Part shown: piece by piece, positions 23,681 to 32,912 of the stretch
Position numbering within the stretch: the stretch's first letter is position 1
How the letters are laid out: every line of letters starts with the position of its first letter
Source of the DNA: Bacteroidota bacterium
Lineage (GTDB): Bacteria > Bacteroidota > Bacteroidia > Chitinophagales > Chitinophagaceae
NCBI GenBank assembly: GCA_016183765.1
Contig: JACPEA010000003.1
Span: forward strand, 1-64,000
DNA length: 64,000 nucleotides
Direction of reading: 5' to 3'
Position numbers and translations under genes: made by a program
Notes under the pieces: model-generated
Told to the model about the DNA's origin: nothing
Database searches by the model: none
What the model saw: only the letters and a program-made list of their open reading frames with translations

Positions 23681-26203
23681 TTACCTGGCCTTGTTCAGTT
23701 CCGCTTCTTTTTTAGCCCGGTAGTCGGCATCTTTGGCCAGTTTCTGGATCTCGTCCAGCCTGGCGATATAGAGGCTGCGGCCATGGGTTCCCAGCACCAG
23801 TTCATTCTCGCGCGGGTGTTGTACCAGGTCGTGAACAGGTACGCTGTAAGGAAGTCCTTTATTCCACATCATCCAGCTGGCGCCGCCGTCGATGCTTACA
23901 TACAAACCTCCATCGGTACCCACATAGAGGATATTTTCGTTGGTCAGGTCTTCTTTTACCACGTTAATGGGTTCGTTGGGCAGGTTTTTACCGATCACTT
24001 TCCAGGTAGCGCCATAATCTTCACTCACGTAGAGATAGGGCAGGAAATGATCGTTGCGATACCCATTCAGCGAAGCATATACGCGGCCCTCTTTGAAGGC
24101 GCTGGCAAATACACGGCTCACATACAGACCTTTGGGTAATTTTCTATTGACCAGTTCCCAGCTGTAACCGCCATCTTTGGTCACCTGGATATTACCATCA
24201 TCGGTTCCCACGTAAACCAGTCCAAAACGCAGCGGGCTCTCACTCATGGTCGTTGCGGTACCAAAAGGAACATCGCCCTGTTTGGGATTGGTGGTCAGGT
24301 CGGCGCTCATCACCACCGAACTATCTCCCCGGTTAAAGGAGCGATGGAATTTGTTACTGCCATAATAGAACACATCCTGGTTATGACGGCTCAGCAAGAT
24401 GGGCGTCTGCCAGTTATAACGCAGCGAAGCTTCACCAAGATCGCGTGAGGGGCGAACAGATTTATACTCGCCCGTTGCCAGGTTCTGTCTTGCATAAGCC
24501 CCGAACTGCGAACCACTGTACACGGTCTTGTTATCGCGCCAGTCAACCTGCACCTGCATACCATCACCGCCGCCGATACCGGTATACGGGTTATGTCCTG
24601 AATCGAACCAGTCGAAATTTTCGCGGGTAGTGCTTTTGCCGTACCAGGTTCCGTTATCCTGTAAACCGCCATATACGTTATAGGGCTTGGCCATATCAAC
24701 CGCCACATTATAGAACTGACCTACAGGAGGTGTATTGGCTTTGAACCAGTGTTCACCATTGTCGTAAGTGATGTTACAACCGCCATCATTACCGATCAGC
24801 ATATGGCTGTCGCGTTTGGGGTTCATCCAGGCCACGTGGTGGTCGGCGTGTACATTATCGCCACCAATGAACTTGAATGTTTTACCGCCATCGATACTCA
24901 TCTGCACGTCAAAACCGGTAAGCACCACTTTGTTATCGTTGGCTGGACTGACAAACACTTTACCAAAATAGTAACCATAGGTACTGTACATGGTCAAAGG
25001 TTTGGTATTGGTCTTTTTCCAGGTCTTACCGGCATCATCGCTACGGTAGAGTTCACAACCGATAATGGGTGTTTCGAATAAAGCAGTGTTGGCATCAAAC
25101 AGGTAATCCCAGATCACTGATGGTGAGAAACGGCCATTGGCTACGGATTCTTTGATTGAAGCTGCGGTATATTTCTGCGGGATCCCGTTTCTGCGGTTGC
25201 TGATAAAGGCATTGAATTTTTTATCGTCCAGGGCCTGGAACTGTTCTTTGTTAAGTTCCTTGAAATCGCGCAGCACATAACGGGTAGTATCTGTTTTACT
25301 GAGTGCGGTATCCGGCTGGTGAAAATTGTTATCCACCACCGCATACACCACATTCGGGTTTTGCTGCGATACGGCAAGACCGATACGGCCTACGCCATCG
25401 CCACTGGGGAAACCACTGCCTTCTTTGGAAACCAGTTCCCAGCTATCGCCGCCATTGACACTCTTGTAAATACCACTGGTCTTACCGCCTTCCTCGAAGT
25501 TAGAAGCACTGCGGGTTTTGTACCACATGGCTGCATACAATTCGTTTGCATTTTGGGGGTTCAGGTCAATATCGATGGCGCCGGTATTGTCATCAATAGC
25601 CAGCGACTGCTTCCAGCTTTTACCGCCATCGGTAGTCTTATACACACCTCTTTCCTTATTGGGCGAATAGAGGTGTCCCAGCACCGCCACCCAGGCCGTA
25701 TTGTCATCGGCAGGATGCAACAGGATCTTACCTATATGGTGGCTTTCGGGTAAACCCAGGTATTCCCAGCTCTTACCGTTATTGCCGGACTTATACACAC
25801 CGATACCTGCATAGGAGGAGCGGCTGCTGTTCACTTCGCCGGTGCCCACCCAGATGGTGCGGGTTTTCCAGTTCACCGCAATATCACCCAGGGTAAGGAT
25901 ATCTTCCGAATCGAAGATGGAGACAAAACTCTGTCCATTATTGGTGGTATGCCATAGACCTCCCGAAGCATAGGCCACATAGAATTCAGTGGGGTCATTG
26001 GGGTTTACTTCCAGGTCAACCACGCGGCCACTCATAACACTGGGGCCGATATTTCTGAACGAAGTGCCATTCAGCAGCGATCGCTGCAACAGGGCTTTAC
26101 GCTGTTCCGTTTTTTGTAAACGATCTGAAGCGGGGGTGGGTTTTACCTGCGCCATTGCCTGTACGGCAATGACCAGGAATAACAGGATTGTTAATCTTCT
26201 CAT
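23681..26203 (-). CDS. Secreted VPS10/sortilin-like BNR-repeat protein
   Basis: An 840-aa exported protein with signal peptide MRRLTILLFLVIAVQAMAQ. It then has many beta-propeller (BNR/Asp-box) repeats of the S-x-D-G-G-x-T-W kind: TTNNGQSFVS, TTDGGKSWKQ, SVNGGDSWEL, SDDAGKTWKK, SIDGGKTFKF, TKDGGYSWEL, SEDYGATWKV and SIDGGASWMM. This is the architecture of the large glycosyl-hydrolase-like/VPS10 proteins common in Bacteroidota. Their substrates are largely unknown, and no catalytic residues can be assigned here. I start at 26203; the open frame to 26413 has no signal sequence and overlaps the promoter region of the divergent gene. Confidence 0.85.
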   Translation of the reverse strand: MRRLTILLFLVIAVQAMAQVKPTPASDRLQKTEQRKALLQRSLLNGTSFRNIGPSVMSGRVVDLEVNPNDPTEFYVAYASGGLWHTTNNGQSFVSIFDSEDILTLGDIAVNWKTRTIWVGTGEVNSSRSSYAGIGVYKSGNNGKSWEYLGLPESHHIGKILLHPADDNTAWVAVLGHLYSPNKERGVYKTTDGGKSWKQSLAIDDNTGAIDIDLNPQNANELYAAMWYKTRSASNFEEGGKTSGIYKSVNGGDSWELVSKEGSGFPSGDGVGRIGLAVSQQNPNVVYAVVDNNFHQPDTALSKTDTTRYVLRDFKELNKEQFQALDDKKFNAFISNRRNGIPQKYTAASIKESVANGRFSPSVIWDYLFDANTALFETPIIGCELYRSDDAGKTWKKTNTKPLTMYSTYGYYFGKVFVSPANDNKVVLTGFDVQMSIDGGKTFKFIGGDNVHADHHVAWMNPKRDSHMLIGNDGGCNITYDNGEHWFKANTPPVGQFYNVAVDMAKPYNVYGGLQDNGTWYGKSTTRENFDWFDSGHNPYTGIGGGDGMQVQVDWRDNKTVYSGSQFGAYARQNLATGEYKSVRPSRDLGEASLRYNWQTPILLSRHNQDVFYYGSNKFHRSFNRGDSSVVMSADLTTNPKQGDVPFGTATTMSESPLRFGLVYVGTDDGNIQVTKDGGYSWELVNRKLPKGLYVSRVFASAFKEGRVYASLNGYRNDHFLPYLYVSEDYGATWKVIGKNLPNEPINVVKEDLTNENILYVGTDGGLYVSIDGGASWMMWNKGLPYSVPVHDLVQHPRENELVLGTHGRSLYIARLDEIQKLAKDADYRAKKEAELNKAR

Positions 26204-26249
26204 AGCAGTTATAAATAATTGATAAATTCGAATACCCAATATAGCAATT

Positions 26250-26924
26250 ATGCGTCTTCTGCTGTTACCGTTACTCATATTATTTTCCGTATCGGCACAT
26301 GCCCAATATAAAAGCTTTCGTATTGGTTCTAAAGGGGATACGTTGAATATCGTAGACAGTAAGGGGCTGAAACAGGGCAAATGGCTGATACATACAGACC
26401 CCCTGCGCGGCAACCCCGGTTACGAGGAAGAAGGCGCTTATGTGAATGACCGGAAAGAAGGTTTATGGCGCAGGTATAACCTGATGGACGACCTGGTGGC
26501 CACCGAGAATTACCGCTGGGGGAATAAGAATGGTATTTGCCGGTATTTTACCATTGGAGGCCTGGAGCGGGAAGAAAGCTGGCGGGCGGTGAATCCAGAC
26601 AAGACCTATGACACCATTGATGTTGCTGACCCGAAAGATCCAAACAAATACGAAAGGGTTGTAATCAAAAACGAAGGCAATTCGTTGCGCCACGGCACCT
26701 GGAAATACTATTACCCCCCTACCGGCAAACTGATCGCCACAGAAGCGTACTTTCTTGACCAGTTGCAGGAACCCGGTGCCGAAAACTCCGCCCCTGGACT
26801 CACCAAGATCAGTACCGATACCACCAAAGCCAAACCGGCTAACAAGCCCAAAGTAGTACTGGATTTCGAAAAAAAGACCTCCGGCAAAAAAAACAAAGTC
26901 CGCGACGGCCGCACCGGCGGCTAA
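26250..26924 (+). CDS. Exported MORN-repeat-like protein
   Basis: A 224-aa protein with signal peptide (MRLLLLPLLILFSVSAHAQ) and several MORN-like turns: GLKQGKWLIHTD, GAYVNDRKEGLWRRYN, RWGNKNGICRYF, SLRHGTWKYYYPPTGK. The C-terminal tail is Lys/Thr-rich and probably disordered (GKKNKVRDGRTGG). Bacteroidota have many such envelope proteins; the function is unknown. Divergent from the VPS10 gene. The stop codon lies 12 bp before the TTTTAACCCC array. Confidence 0.78.
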   Translation: MRLLLLPLLILFSVSAHAQYKSFRIGSKGDTLNIVDSKGLKQGKWLIHTDPLRGNPGYEEEGAYVNDRKEGLWRRYNLMDDLVATENYRWGNKNGICRYFTIGGLEREESWRAVNPDKTYDTIDVADPKDPNKYERVVIKNEGNSLRHGTWKYYYPPTGKLIATEAYFLDQLQEPGAENSAPGLTKISTDTTKAKPANKPKVVLDFEKKTSGKKNKVRDGRTGG

Positions 26925-26934
26925 CCCCCCTCCA

Positions 26935-27115
26935 CCCAATCCCCCTAACCTATTTAACCCCTTTTAACCATTTTAACCCTCTTTAACCCTTTTAACCCCT
27001 TTTAACCCATTTTAACCCATTTTAACCCTTTTAACCCTTTTAACCCCTTTTAACCCCTTTTAACCCTTTTAACCCTTTTAACCTATTTACCCCCCTTAAC
27101 CCCTTTAACCACCCC
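26935..27115. repeat. TTTTAACCCC array (period 9-10 bp)
   Basis: About seventeen degenerate units (TTTTAACCCC, TTTTAACCCA, TTTTAACCC) form a one-armed array between the MORN-like gene and the ECF sigma gene. It is the reverse complement of the GGTTAAAGGG word at 5884-6115, 21 kb away. Confidence 0.88.
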
Positions 27116-27204
27116 CAGGCAACCCTTCCCCCACCACTACCGTATACAAAACAGGATTTGTAGCTTTAAGCAGTCTTATTATCAAAAACTGTATCCTGTA
27201 ACCA

Positions 27205-27786
27205 TTGCCCCGGGAGATACACCAGATATCGAGCCTGATCACCGGTTGTTGTAAAAACGACCGTAACAGCCAGCGTGACCTTTACCACTGGCTGTACGAC
27301 TATGCCATGAAGATCTGTTACCGTTATGTGAACCGGACCGAGGAAGCCGAGGAACTGGCCAGCGAATCTTTCATCAAATTATTCAGGAGCATACAGCAGT
27401 TCGATGGTAACCGGAACGGGGAAGCAGAAGCTTTGCTGAAGGGCTGGTTCAAACGGATCGTGGTCAATACCTGCATCGACCACCTGCGGCGTACCCACCT
27501 GAAACTGGTGAGCCAGGAAATCAGTGAAGAAGGGGAGATTTTCATGGATAAGCAGGAAACCGGTATTGACAAACTGATGTACCAGGAGATCATTGACGCC
27601 ATACGGGAACTAAGCCCCGTTTACCGGACCGTATTCAACCTCTTTGTGATAGAAGGGTTCACGCATGAGGAGATCTCTGCACAACTGAATATCAGCGTAG
27701 GCGCATCCAAGTCGAACCTGTCGAAGGCAAGACATAACCTGAGAAAGATCATTACCCAAAAAACAGCGTATAAAGTATATGTATAA
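27205..27786 (+). CDS. ECF-type RNA polymerase sigma-70 factor
   Basis: A 193-aa extracytoplasmic-function sigma factor. Region 2 is at residues 8-80 (SLITGCCKNDRNSQRDLYHWLYDYAM, EEAEELASESFIKLF) and region 4 at about 125-185 (AIRELSPVYRTVFNLFVIEGFTHEEI, SVGASKSNLSKARHNLR). The only start that preserves region 2 is TTG at 27205: an in-frame TAA lies at 27199-27201, and the next ATG (27307) would cut into region 2. The gene overlaps the following one by 8 bp, so the sigma factor and that membrane protein are co-expressed and probably function together. Confidence 0.9.
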   Translation: MPREIHQISSLITGCCKNDRNSQRDLYHWLYDYAMKICYRYVNRTEEAEELASESFIKLFRSIQQFDGNRNGEAEALLKGWFKRIVVNTCIDHLRRTHLKLVSQEISEEGEIFMDKQETGIDKLMYQEIIDAIRELSPVYRTVFNLFVIEGFTHEEISAQLNISVGASKSNLSKARHNLRKIITQKTAYKVYV

Positions 27787-29086
27787 TCTTGGTGACGATA
27801 AGGAACTGGACCGCTTAAGCAGGGAAGCTGCGGGGGGATATGCTCCACGGGGGAAAGCCAACTGGCAGGCGCTGAGTGAAGAGCTGGACAGGATCATGCC
27901 TGTTACGGAAGAAAAAAAGCGCCGTTTCCTGTTCTGGTGGCTGTTACCCCTGCTGGTGGCCGGTGGCGCAGTTGTTTACTGGATGAACAACCGGCAGGAA
28001 ACACCGCAACAGGAAAAGACCGCTGTTGCCGCAACGCTTCCCACAACAGTCAAAGGCGTTACTGATCCTGTACAACCTGTTATCACAAAAGAACCTGTTC
28101 CAGCCAATAAGGACCTGGCACTACAAAACACTCCGCCTGTTTCTTTTACACAACAACCCATTTCATCCAACACTGTAACAACAGTTCAAAAAGAGCAGAA
28201 CAGCAATCCGTTCAACCAGGCATCACTGTTTAACAAGTTGGACGATAACAAAGATCCCATCGGGCAGGACAGTTCTTCGGCCCTGATCCAGCCGGCAAAG
28301 AGCGAAAAATTGCCGGCATACAACAGCATAGTGATACAGGAAAAAAATAAGGATTCACTCATTTTATCTCAACATAACGAACAGGGGCAACCGGTAACGA
28401 CCCTATTGAAAACGGATTCCAGCACTGAGGCAGCCCACCCAACCGCTGGAACAAACGCACCGATAGTTTCCGTAAAACGCTCATCCGGAAAGGGTTTCAG
28501 TTATGCTTTGGTGGTGGGTGTTGATAAAAGTACCGTGAAGTTCAAGTATGGCAACCATCCGGGCATGAATATCGGCCTACTGGCGGGTTATCATATCAAC
28601 AACCGATGGTCAGTACATACAGGCGCCATTTACACACAAAAAAATTACAAAGTGGCAGGAGCCGATTTTACTGCACCCAAAGGCACCTGGATCAGCTATT
28701 ACAAACTTGAAGACGTAACCGGTTACTGCCGCATGTGGGAAGTTCCTTTACTGGCCAGGTATACCATGGGCAATACAGCCAACAAAAGCAGTTTTCTCAG
28801 TGCGGGCCTGTCATCTTATTTTATGACCAGGGAAAACTATGATTATTTCTATTATTACAATGGACAGCCGGTAACGCGGAACAGCAGCCTGAACTCAAGC
28901 GACAAACATATCCTGTCGATCGTTCACCTGTCCGCAGGGTTCGAGAAGCAGCTGAGTAAGAAATGGGCCATCCAGGTAGAACCCTATGCCAAACTACCCT
29001 TAGGTGGTGTAGGATTCGGCAATATCAGTCTCAGCAGTTTCGGCCTGAACCTGTTACTGCAACACAGGCAACCAGCTAAGAAATAA
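27779..29086 (+). CDS. Membrane-anchored protein with C-terminal outer-membrane beta-barrel-like domain, partner of the ECF sigma factor
   Basis: A 435-aa protein. The N-terminal 45 residues are cytosolic-like, with EEKKRRFLFWWLLPLLVAGGAVVYWMNN giving one membrane helix (about 46-64). Next comes a long Pro/Thr/Gln/Ser-rich linker (65-230), then a beta-rich domain like a small PorT/OMP barrel (SYALVVGVDKSTVKFKYG, GLLAGYHINNRWSVHTGAIY). The layout matches Bacteroidota proteins in which an anti-sigma-like helix is fused to a barrel-like domain, and the 8-bp overlap with the sigma gene supports a regulatory pairing. No ZAS zinc motif is present. The membrane topology is unclear. Confidence 0.7.
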   Translation: MYNLGDDKELDRLSREAAGGYAPRGKANWQALSEELDRIMPVTEEKKRRFLFWWLLPLLVAGGAVVYWMNNRQETPQQEKTAVAATLPTTVKGVTDPVQPVITKEPVPANKDLALQNTPPVSFTQQPISSNTVTTVQKEQNSNPFNQASLFNKLDDNKDPIGQDSSSALIQPAKSEKLPAYNSIVIQEKNKDSLILSQHNEQGQPVTTLLKTDSSTEAAHPTAGTNAPIVSVKRSSGKGFSYALVVGVDKSTVKFKYGNHPGMNIGLLAGYHINNRWSVHTGAIYTQKNYKVAGADFTAPKGTWISYYKLEDVTGYCRMWEVPLLARYTMGNTANKSSFLSAGLSSYFMTRENYDYFYYYNGQPVTRNSSLNSSDKHILSIVHLSAGFEKQLSKKWAIQVEPYAKLPLGGVGFGNISLSSFGLNLLLQHRQPAKK

Positions 29087-29205
29087 GAACGTATCACCTA
29101 TGAAAAACACCTGTCTTATCCCCCCTTCGGTTTCAGAGCATTGGTGCAGGTAACGGATGCAATGATTTATTAACGGGGCTTCATTGTATTTTGCTGCATC
29201 AGTAA

Positions 29206-29231
29206 AAAAGCAACTCTTCGGAGTTGCTTTT
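29206..29231. terminator. UUCG-loop terminator
   Basis: An 11-bp perfect stem AAAAGCAACTC/GAGTTGCTTTT with the stable tetraloop TTCG. A- and T-runs flank both sides, so it can serve both convergent genes. Confidence 0.9.
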
Positions 29232-29242
29232 GATTATCGAAG

Positions 29243-29424
29243 TGAGTGGTGAGTGGTGAGTAGGGAGTAAATGGGCAATTGTCAATTGTGAATGGCACAG
29301 TGCCTCCTTGATGTCCCTATTGACCATTCACAATTGCCCATTCACGACTCACCACTCACAACTTTCCACTCACCACTCACGACTCACCATTCACGACTCA
29401 CGACTCACGACTCACCACTCACGA
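29243..29424. repeat. GTGARTN heptamer array between convergent genes, inverted arms
   Basis: The left arm is TGGTGAG-TGGTGAG-TAGGGAG. The right arm is a run of CTCACGA/TTCACGA/CTCACCA heptamers that reaches into the 3' end of the esterase gene and supplies its stop codon. Confidence 0.85.
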
Positions 29425-30242
29425 CTTCCCACCCTGTCAAAATGTTTCCTGAAGAACAAAGCATGATGGTCGATGGCATTGGACCAGTAGGCCCAGTTGT
29501 GTTCGCCGGGCCGTTCGGTGTACTCATGCGGGATCTTTAGCGCCAGCATTTTTTCATGTACGGCCCTGTTCATGGGTAACACTTTGTCCTCGGTTCCGCA
29601 GTCGATCAGGATGGACAATGAATCTTTGGGATATGTCTCGATCGTTTTCAAGGTACTCCAGTTGACCCAGTAGCTTTTATTGGTGGCCGTATCGCCCAGG
29701 CGTTTATCCAGGTCATAGCCTTTGCTGATCACGGTGATATGTAATGCTCCGCTCATACTGCCACAGGCGCCGAATGTTTCGGCATGACGGAAGGCAAGAA
29801 AGATACTGCCATGTCCTCCCATACTCAAGCCTGTGATGGCCCTGCCGTTCCTGTTATTGATGGTGCGGTAATGCTGGTCGATATATTGTGGCACTTCTGT
29901 AGCCACGAAAGTTTCAAAACGATAGGTGCTGTCTACGGGACTGTCGAAGTACCAGCTGGTATAACCGCCGTCCGGGCAAACGATCATCATCCCGTGCTGG
30001 TCGGCCAGCTGCTGTATATGCGGTACTTTCTGCACCCAGTTGGTATAACTGCCAAAAGCCCCGTGCAGCAGGTACAGCACCGGGAAACGTTGCTCATTCA
30101 TACTGTTGTACGATACAGGCCTGACCACCACCGTTTTCACATGGCGGTGCATGCTGTTGCTGTATATCTCAACCGTATCAACAGTGGCAGCACGGCTGGA
30201 AAGACACAAAAGAACCGTTAGGAAAAAACAAAGTGTTTTCAT
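29412..30242 (-). CDS. Secreted alpha/beta-hydrolase (esterase D / antigen 85-like)
   Basis: A 276-aa exported hydrolase with signal peptide MKTLCFFLTVLLCLSSRAA. It shows the fold markers VLYLLHGAFGSYTNW (oxyanion region), the nucleophile elbow GLSMGG (about 145-150) and the C-terminal GEHNW, which carries the catalytic His. Relatives are acyl or feruloyl-type esterases. The last four residues (SREW) and the stop codon come from GTGAGTGGTGA-type array DNA, so the natural C-terminus has been altered by the repeat. Confidence 0.88.
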   Translation of the reverse strand: MKTLCFFLTVLLCLSSRAATVDTVEIYSNSMHRHVKTVVVRPVSYNSMNEQRFPVLYLLHGAFGSYTNWVQKVPHIQQLADQHGMMIVCPDGGYTSWYFDSPVDSTYRFETFVATEVPQYIDQHYRTINNRNGRAITGLSMGGHGSIFLAFRHAETFGACGSMSGALHITVISKGYDLDKRLGDTATNKSYWVNWSTLKTIETYPKDSLSILIDCGTEDKVLPMNRAVHEKMLALKIPHEYTERPGEHNWAYWSNAIDHHALFFRKHFDRVGSREW

Positions 30243-30329
30243 GATGATTGCTATTAATATTTTATTGCTCTGATCAAGGATCTACTCGCTACTCTCTTGT
30301 GAATGAGCCATCAGCTATTGCCCATTACG

Positions 30330-30435
30330 TGAATCGTGAGTGGTGAGTAGTGAGTTGGCAATTGTGAATGGTGAATGGTGAATGGCGTATTGCCCATTCA
30401 CCACTCACCACTCACCACTCACTACTCACCACTGC
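30330..30435. repeat. GTGARTN heptamer array (esterase / M1 peptidase spacer), inverted arms
   Basis: Left arm CGTGAATCGTGAGTGGTGAG and following words; right arm CATTCACCACTCACCACTCA and following words. The central GTGAATGG words pair with CCATTCAC. Confidence 0.82.
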
Positions 30436-30447
30436 TCCTTCACAAAT

Positions 30448-30478
30448 AAAGCCACCGCAATTAAGCAGTGGCTTTATC
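30448..30478 (-). terminator. Terminator of the M1 peptidase gene
   Basis: AAAGCCACCGC and GCAGTGGCTTT form an 11-bp stem with one mismatch and a 6-nt loop. On the minus strand TTTATTT follows. Confidence 0.75.
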
Positions 30479-30497
30479 CGTTCAGGGCTATGATTGC

Positions 30498-32900
30498 TTA
30501 TTTTCCTTTCTGCAAGGCATTCTGCATTGGGTTAACCCCCTGCGACTGGCCACGTGTTCTGTTAGCGGCTTTGAACAGGGAGAACCTGCTGGGTTCGGCA
30601 GCAACCGCTCCTGTTTTGGGCCAGCTATTATTGGTTTCATTGATGTCGGCTGTTTCCTTCATCGGGTCAAGTTTGATGCTAACCGCTTTTTTCCTGGTGA
30701 GGAACAGTTTGGTTACGCTGTTTTCATTCTTGCGCCAGATCTGGGCAGGGATCCTTTGTGTTTCCTTGCTGCCATCTTCGAAACTGAACTCAACAATGAT
30801 CGGCATTACCAGGCCGCCCTTGTTGGCAAAAGTGATCTCATAGAGGTTCACATCTGCATAGTTTGCTTTTTCCGTATCGGTCAAACCGGCAGGCGGATTA
30901 AGTGCAGGCGCTGGCATTCTGGTAACGGAATCATAAGGTTCCAGACCTCTTGCATACCTCCAGTAAAAATCACGCAGGCTGGTATCGGCATCGGTGAGGA
31001 ACACGATCTTTTTGTCTTCGCGGTTGCGGACCTTCGAAATATCATCGAATACCGGCAGCATGGGTTTGTCCATGCCACGGGGGCCATCAGCACCCATTCC
31101 GAACCTTCCGGCGCCTCCAGCAGCAGCAACTGCATTCGGATCGAACACGGCATGTTTAACGGTATCGATCGCTATATCACAGGGATCAATGCCATAGAAC
31201 CATCCTCTCCAGAACCAATCCAGGTCTTCGCCACTTGCATCTTCCATGGTACGGAACAGGTCGGCAGGTGTGGGATGTTTGAAAGCCCAGCGGCGTGCAT
31301 ATTCCTTAAATGAATAGTCGAACAGCTCACGACCCATGATGGTTTCGCGGAGGATGTTCAGACCGGTAGCAGGTTTGGTATAGGCATTCGGACCAAAACC
31401 AATGATGTTCTCACTGTTGGTCATAATGGGTTCCAGCTGGTCTTTGGGCAACGACATATAATTCTTCATCGATGAAGCAAAGCCCATGCGGGATGGATAT
31501 TTGTTATCGTACAGTTCTTCCGTGAGGTATTGTACAAAAGAGTTGAGGCCCTCATCCATCCATGACCACTGGCGCTCATCGCTGTTAACGATCATCGGGA
31601 AGAAGTTATGTCCCACTTCGTGGATGATCACACCCAGCATTCCCTGTTTGGCTGATTCGCTGTAAGTGCCATCTTTTTCGGTACGGCCATAATTGAAACA
31701 GATCATCGGGTATTCCATTCCGTTAGCAGCTTCAATACTCTGGGCTACCGGGTATGGATAAGGGATAGAGAATTTAGAGTAGGTCTTAATGGTATGCGCC
31801 ACTGCTTTGGTTGAGAACTTACGATACAGGCCATAGGCTTCTTTACCGTAGCCACTCATACACATCACTTTTTTACCTTCCACATAGGCGGGCATGGCAT
31901 CCCAGATCAGTTTACGGCTGGCGGTCCAGGCAAAATCCCGAACATTATCGGCCTTGAATACCCATGTTTTTTTGGCGGCGCTTTTCTGCTTCTCAGCTTT
32001 GGTGGCTTCATCCAGTGTAACCACTTCTACAGGTTCTTTGGCATTCTGTGCCTGGTTCCACCTGGCCAACTGCGCGGCAGACAATACCTGGGGATAGTTC
32101 TGGCACTGACCGGTGGCCAATACCACATGATCCGCAGGAACGGTCATCTGTACATTGAAATTTCCGAATGTGAGTGCAAACTCTCCGCGGCCGGTGAACT
32201 GGTGGTTCTGCCATCCCTGGAAATCGCTGTACACGCACAAACGGGGGTACCACTGTGCCATGGTGAACAGGTGGTTGCCATCTTCGGCAAAGAACTCATA
32301 ACCACCGCGGCCACCGAAAGTCATCCGATCAGAGATCTTATAGTTCCAGTCCAGGTTAAATACGAATTTCTGACCGGGCTTCAGGGCAACGGGCAGGTCT
32401 ACGCGCATCATGGTTTTATTAACGGCATATTTCAATGCTTTACCAGTGGCATCGGTCAGTTTGGTGATCACAAAACCATACCCGTTATCCGTATGCTGCG
32501 ATGCCAGTTTCTCAACGGCATTCAGCGAAAGGGCTTTGCTCAGGTAGCTTGCATCCTGGTAGTTGGCATTGTTGGCCGTGCTGTGTTCGTTCTCATCCAG
32601 CTGCAGCCAGATATAGGTCAGCACATCAGGTGAATTGTTGAAGTAGGTAACGGTTTCGCTACCTTTTAATTTCAGGTTGGCCTCGTCCAGCTCGCACCTG
32701 ATATCGTAATCGGCGCGCTGCTGCCAGTACTTGGGTCCGGGGGCACCGCTTGCAGTACGATACTCGTTGGGAGTCGGCAAAATCGTTCCCAACTGCTCAA
32801 ACTTGTTTCCGTGGTTTGAAGTGGGGTTGTTACGGATGTCCTGGGCCTGTAAAAAGCCGGCTGAGCAAAGCAGCAAGGACATGATCAGTAATTTTCTCAT
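30498..32900 (-). CDS. M1-family (gluzincin) aminopeptidase, secreted
   Basis: An 800-aa exported zinc metallopeptidase with signal peptide MRKLLIMSLLLCSAGFLQAQ. The zinc site is HEVGH (427-431), with the third ligand E450 at the classical HExxH-x18-E spacing, and GMEYP at about 394 stands in for the GAMEN exopeptidase motif. An N-terminal beta-sandwich precedes it, and a C-terminal beta domain follows. It is expected to trim peptides in the periplasm. A HupE/UreJ gene lies 12 bp upstream on the same strand and a DUF6702 gene is divergent. I recall this trio from other Bacteroidota, which suggests a functional link of unknown nature. Confidence 0.93.
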   Translation of the reverse strand: MRKLLIMSLLLCSAGFLQAQDIRNNPTSNHGNKFEQLGTILPTPNEYRTASGAPGPKYWQQRADYDIRCELDEANLKLKGSETVTYFNNSPDVLTYIWLQLDENEHSTANNANYQDASYLSKALSLNAVEKLASQHTDNGYGFVITKLTDATGKALKYAVNKTMMRVDLPVALKPGQKFVFNLDWNYKISDRMTFGGRGGYEFFAEDGNHLFTMAQWYPRLCVYSDFQGWQNHQFTGRGEFALTFGNFNVQMTVPADHVVLATGQCQNYPQVLSAAQLARWNQAQNAKEPVEVVTLDEATKAEKQKSAAKKTWVFKADNVRDFAWTASRKLIWDAMPAYVEGKKVMCMSGYGKEAYGLYRKFSTKAVAHTIKTYSKFSIPYPYPVAQSIEAANGMEYPMICFNYGRTEKDGTYSESAKQGMLGVIIHEVGHNFFPMIVNSDERQWSWMDEGLNSFVQYLTEELYDNKYPSRMGFASSMKNYMSLPKDQLEPIMTNSENIIGFGPNAYTKPATGLNILRETIMGRELFDYSFKEYARRWAFKHPTPADLFRTMEDASGEDLDWFWRGWFYGIDPCDIAIDTVKHAVFDPNAVAAAGGAGRFGMGADGPRGMDKPMLPVFDDISKVRNREDKKIVFLTDADTSLRDFYWRYARGLEPYDSVTRMPAPALNPPAGLTDTEKANYADVNLYEITFANKGGLVMPIIVEFSFEDGSKETQRIPAQIWRKNENSVTKLFLTRKKAVSIKLDPMKETADINETNNSWPKTGAVAAEPSRFSLFKAANRTRGQSQGVNPMQNALQKGK

Positions 32901-32912
32901 TCTGTTTTTGTT

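Noticed and set aside
26204..26413. 70-codon extension of the VPS10-like gene
   Set aside because: It has no signal peptide and overlaps the upstream region and start of the divergent gene; the ATG at 26203 begins a clean signal sequence.
26935..27115. Telomere-like repeat (TTAACCC)
   Set aside because: The spacing is irregular at 9-10 bp, the array is internal to the chromosome, and an inverted relative sits beside ribosomal genes.
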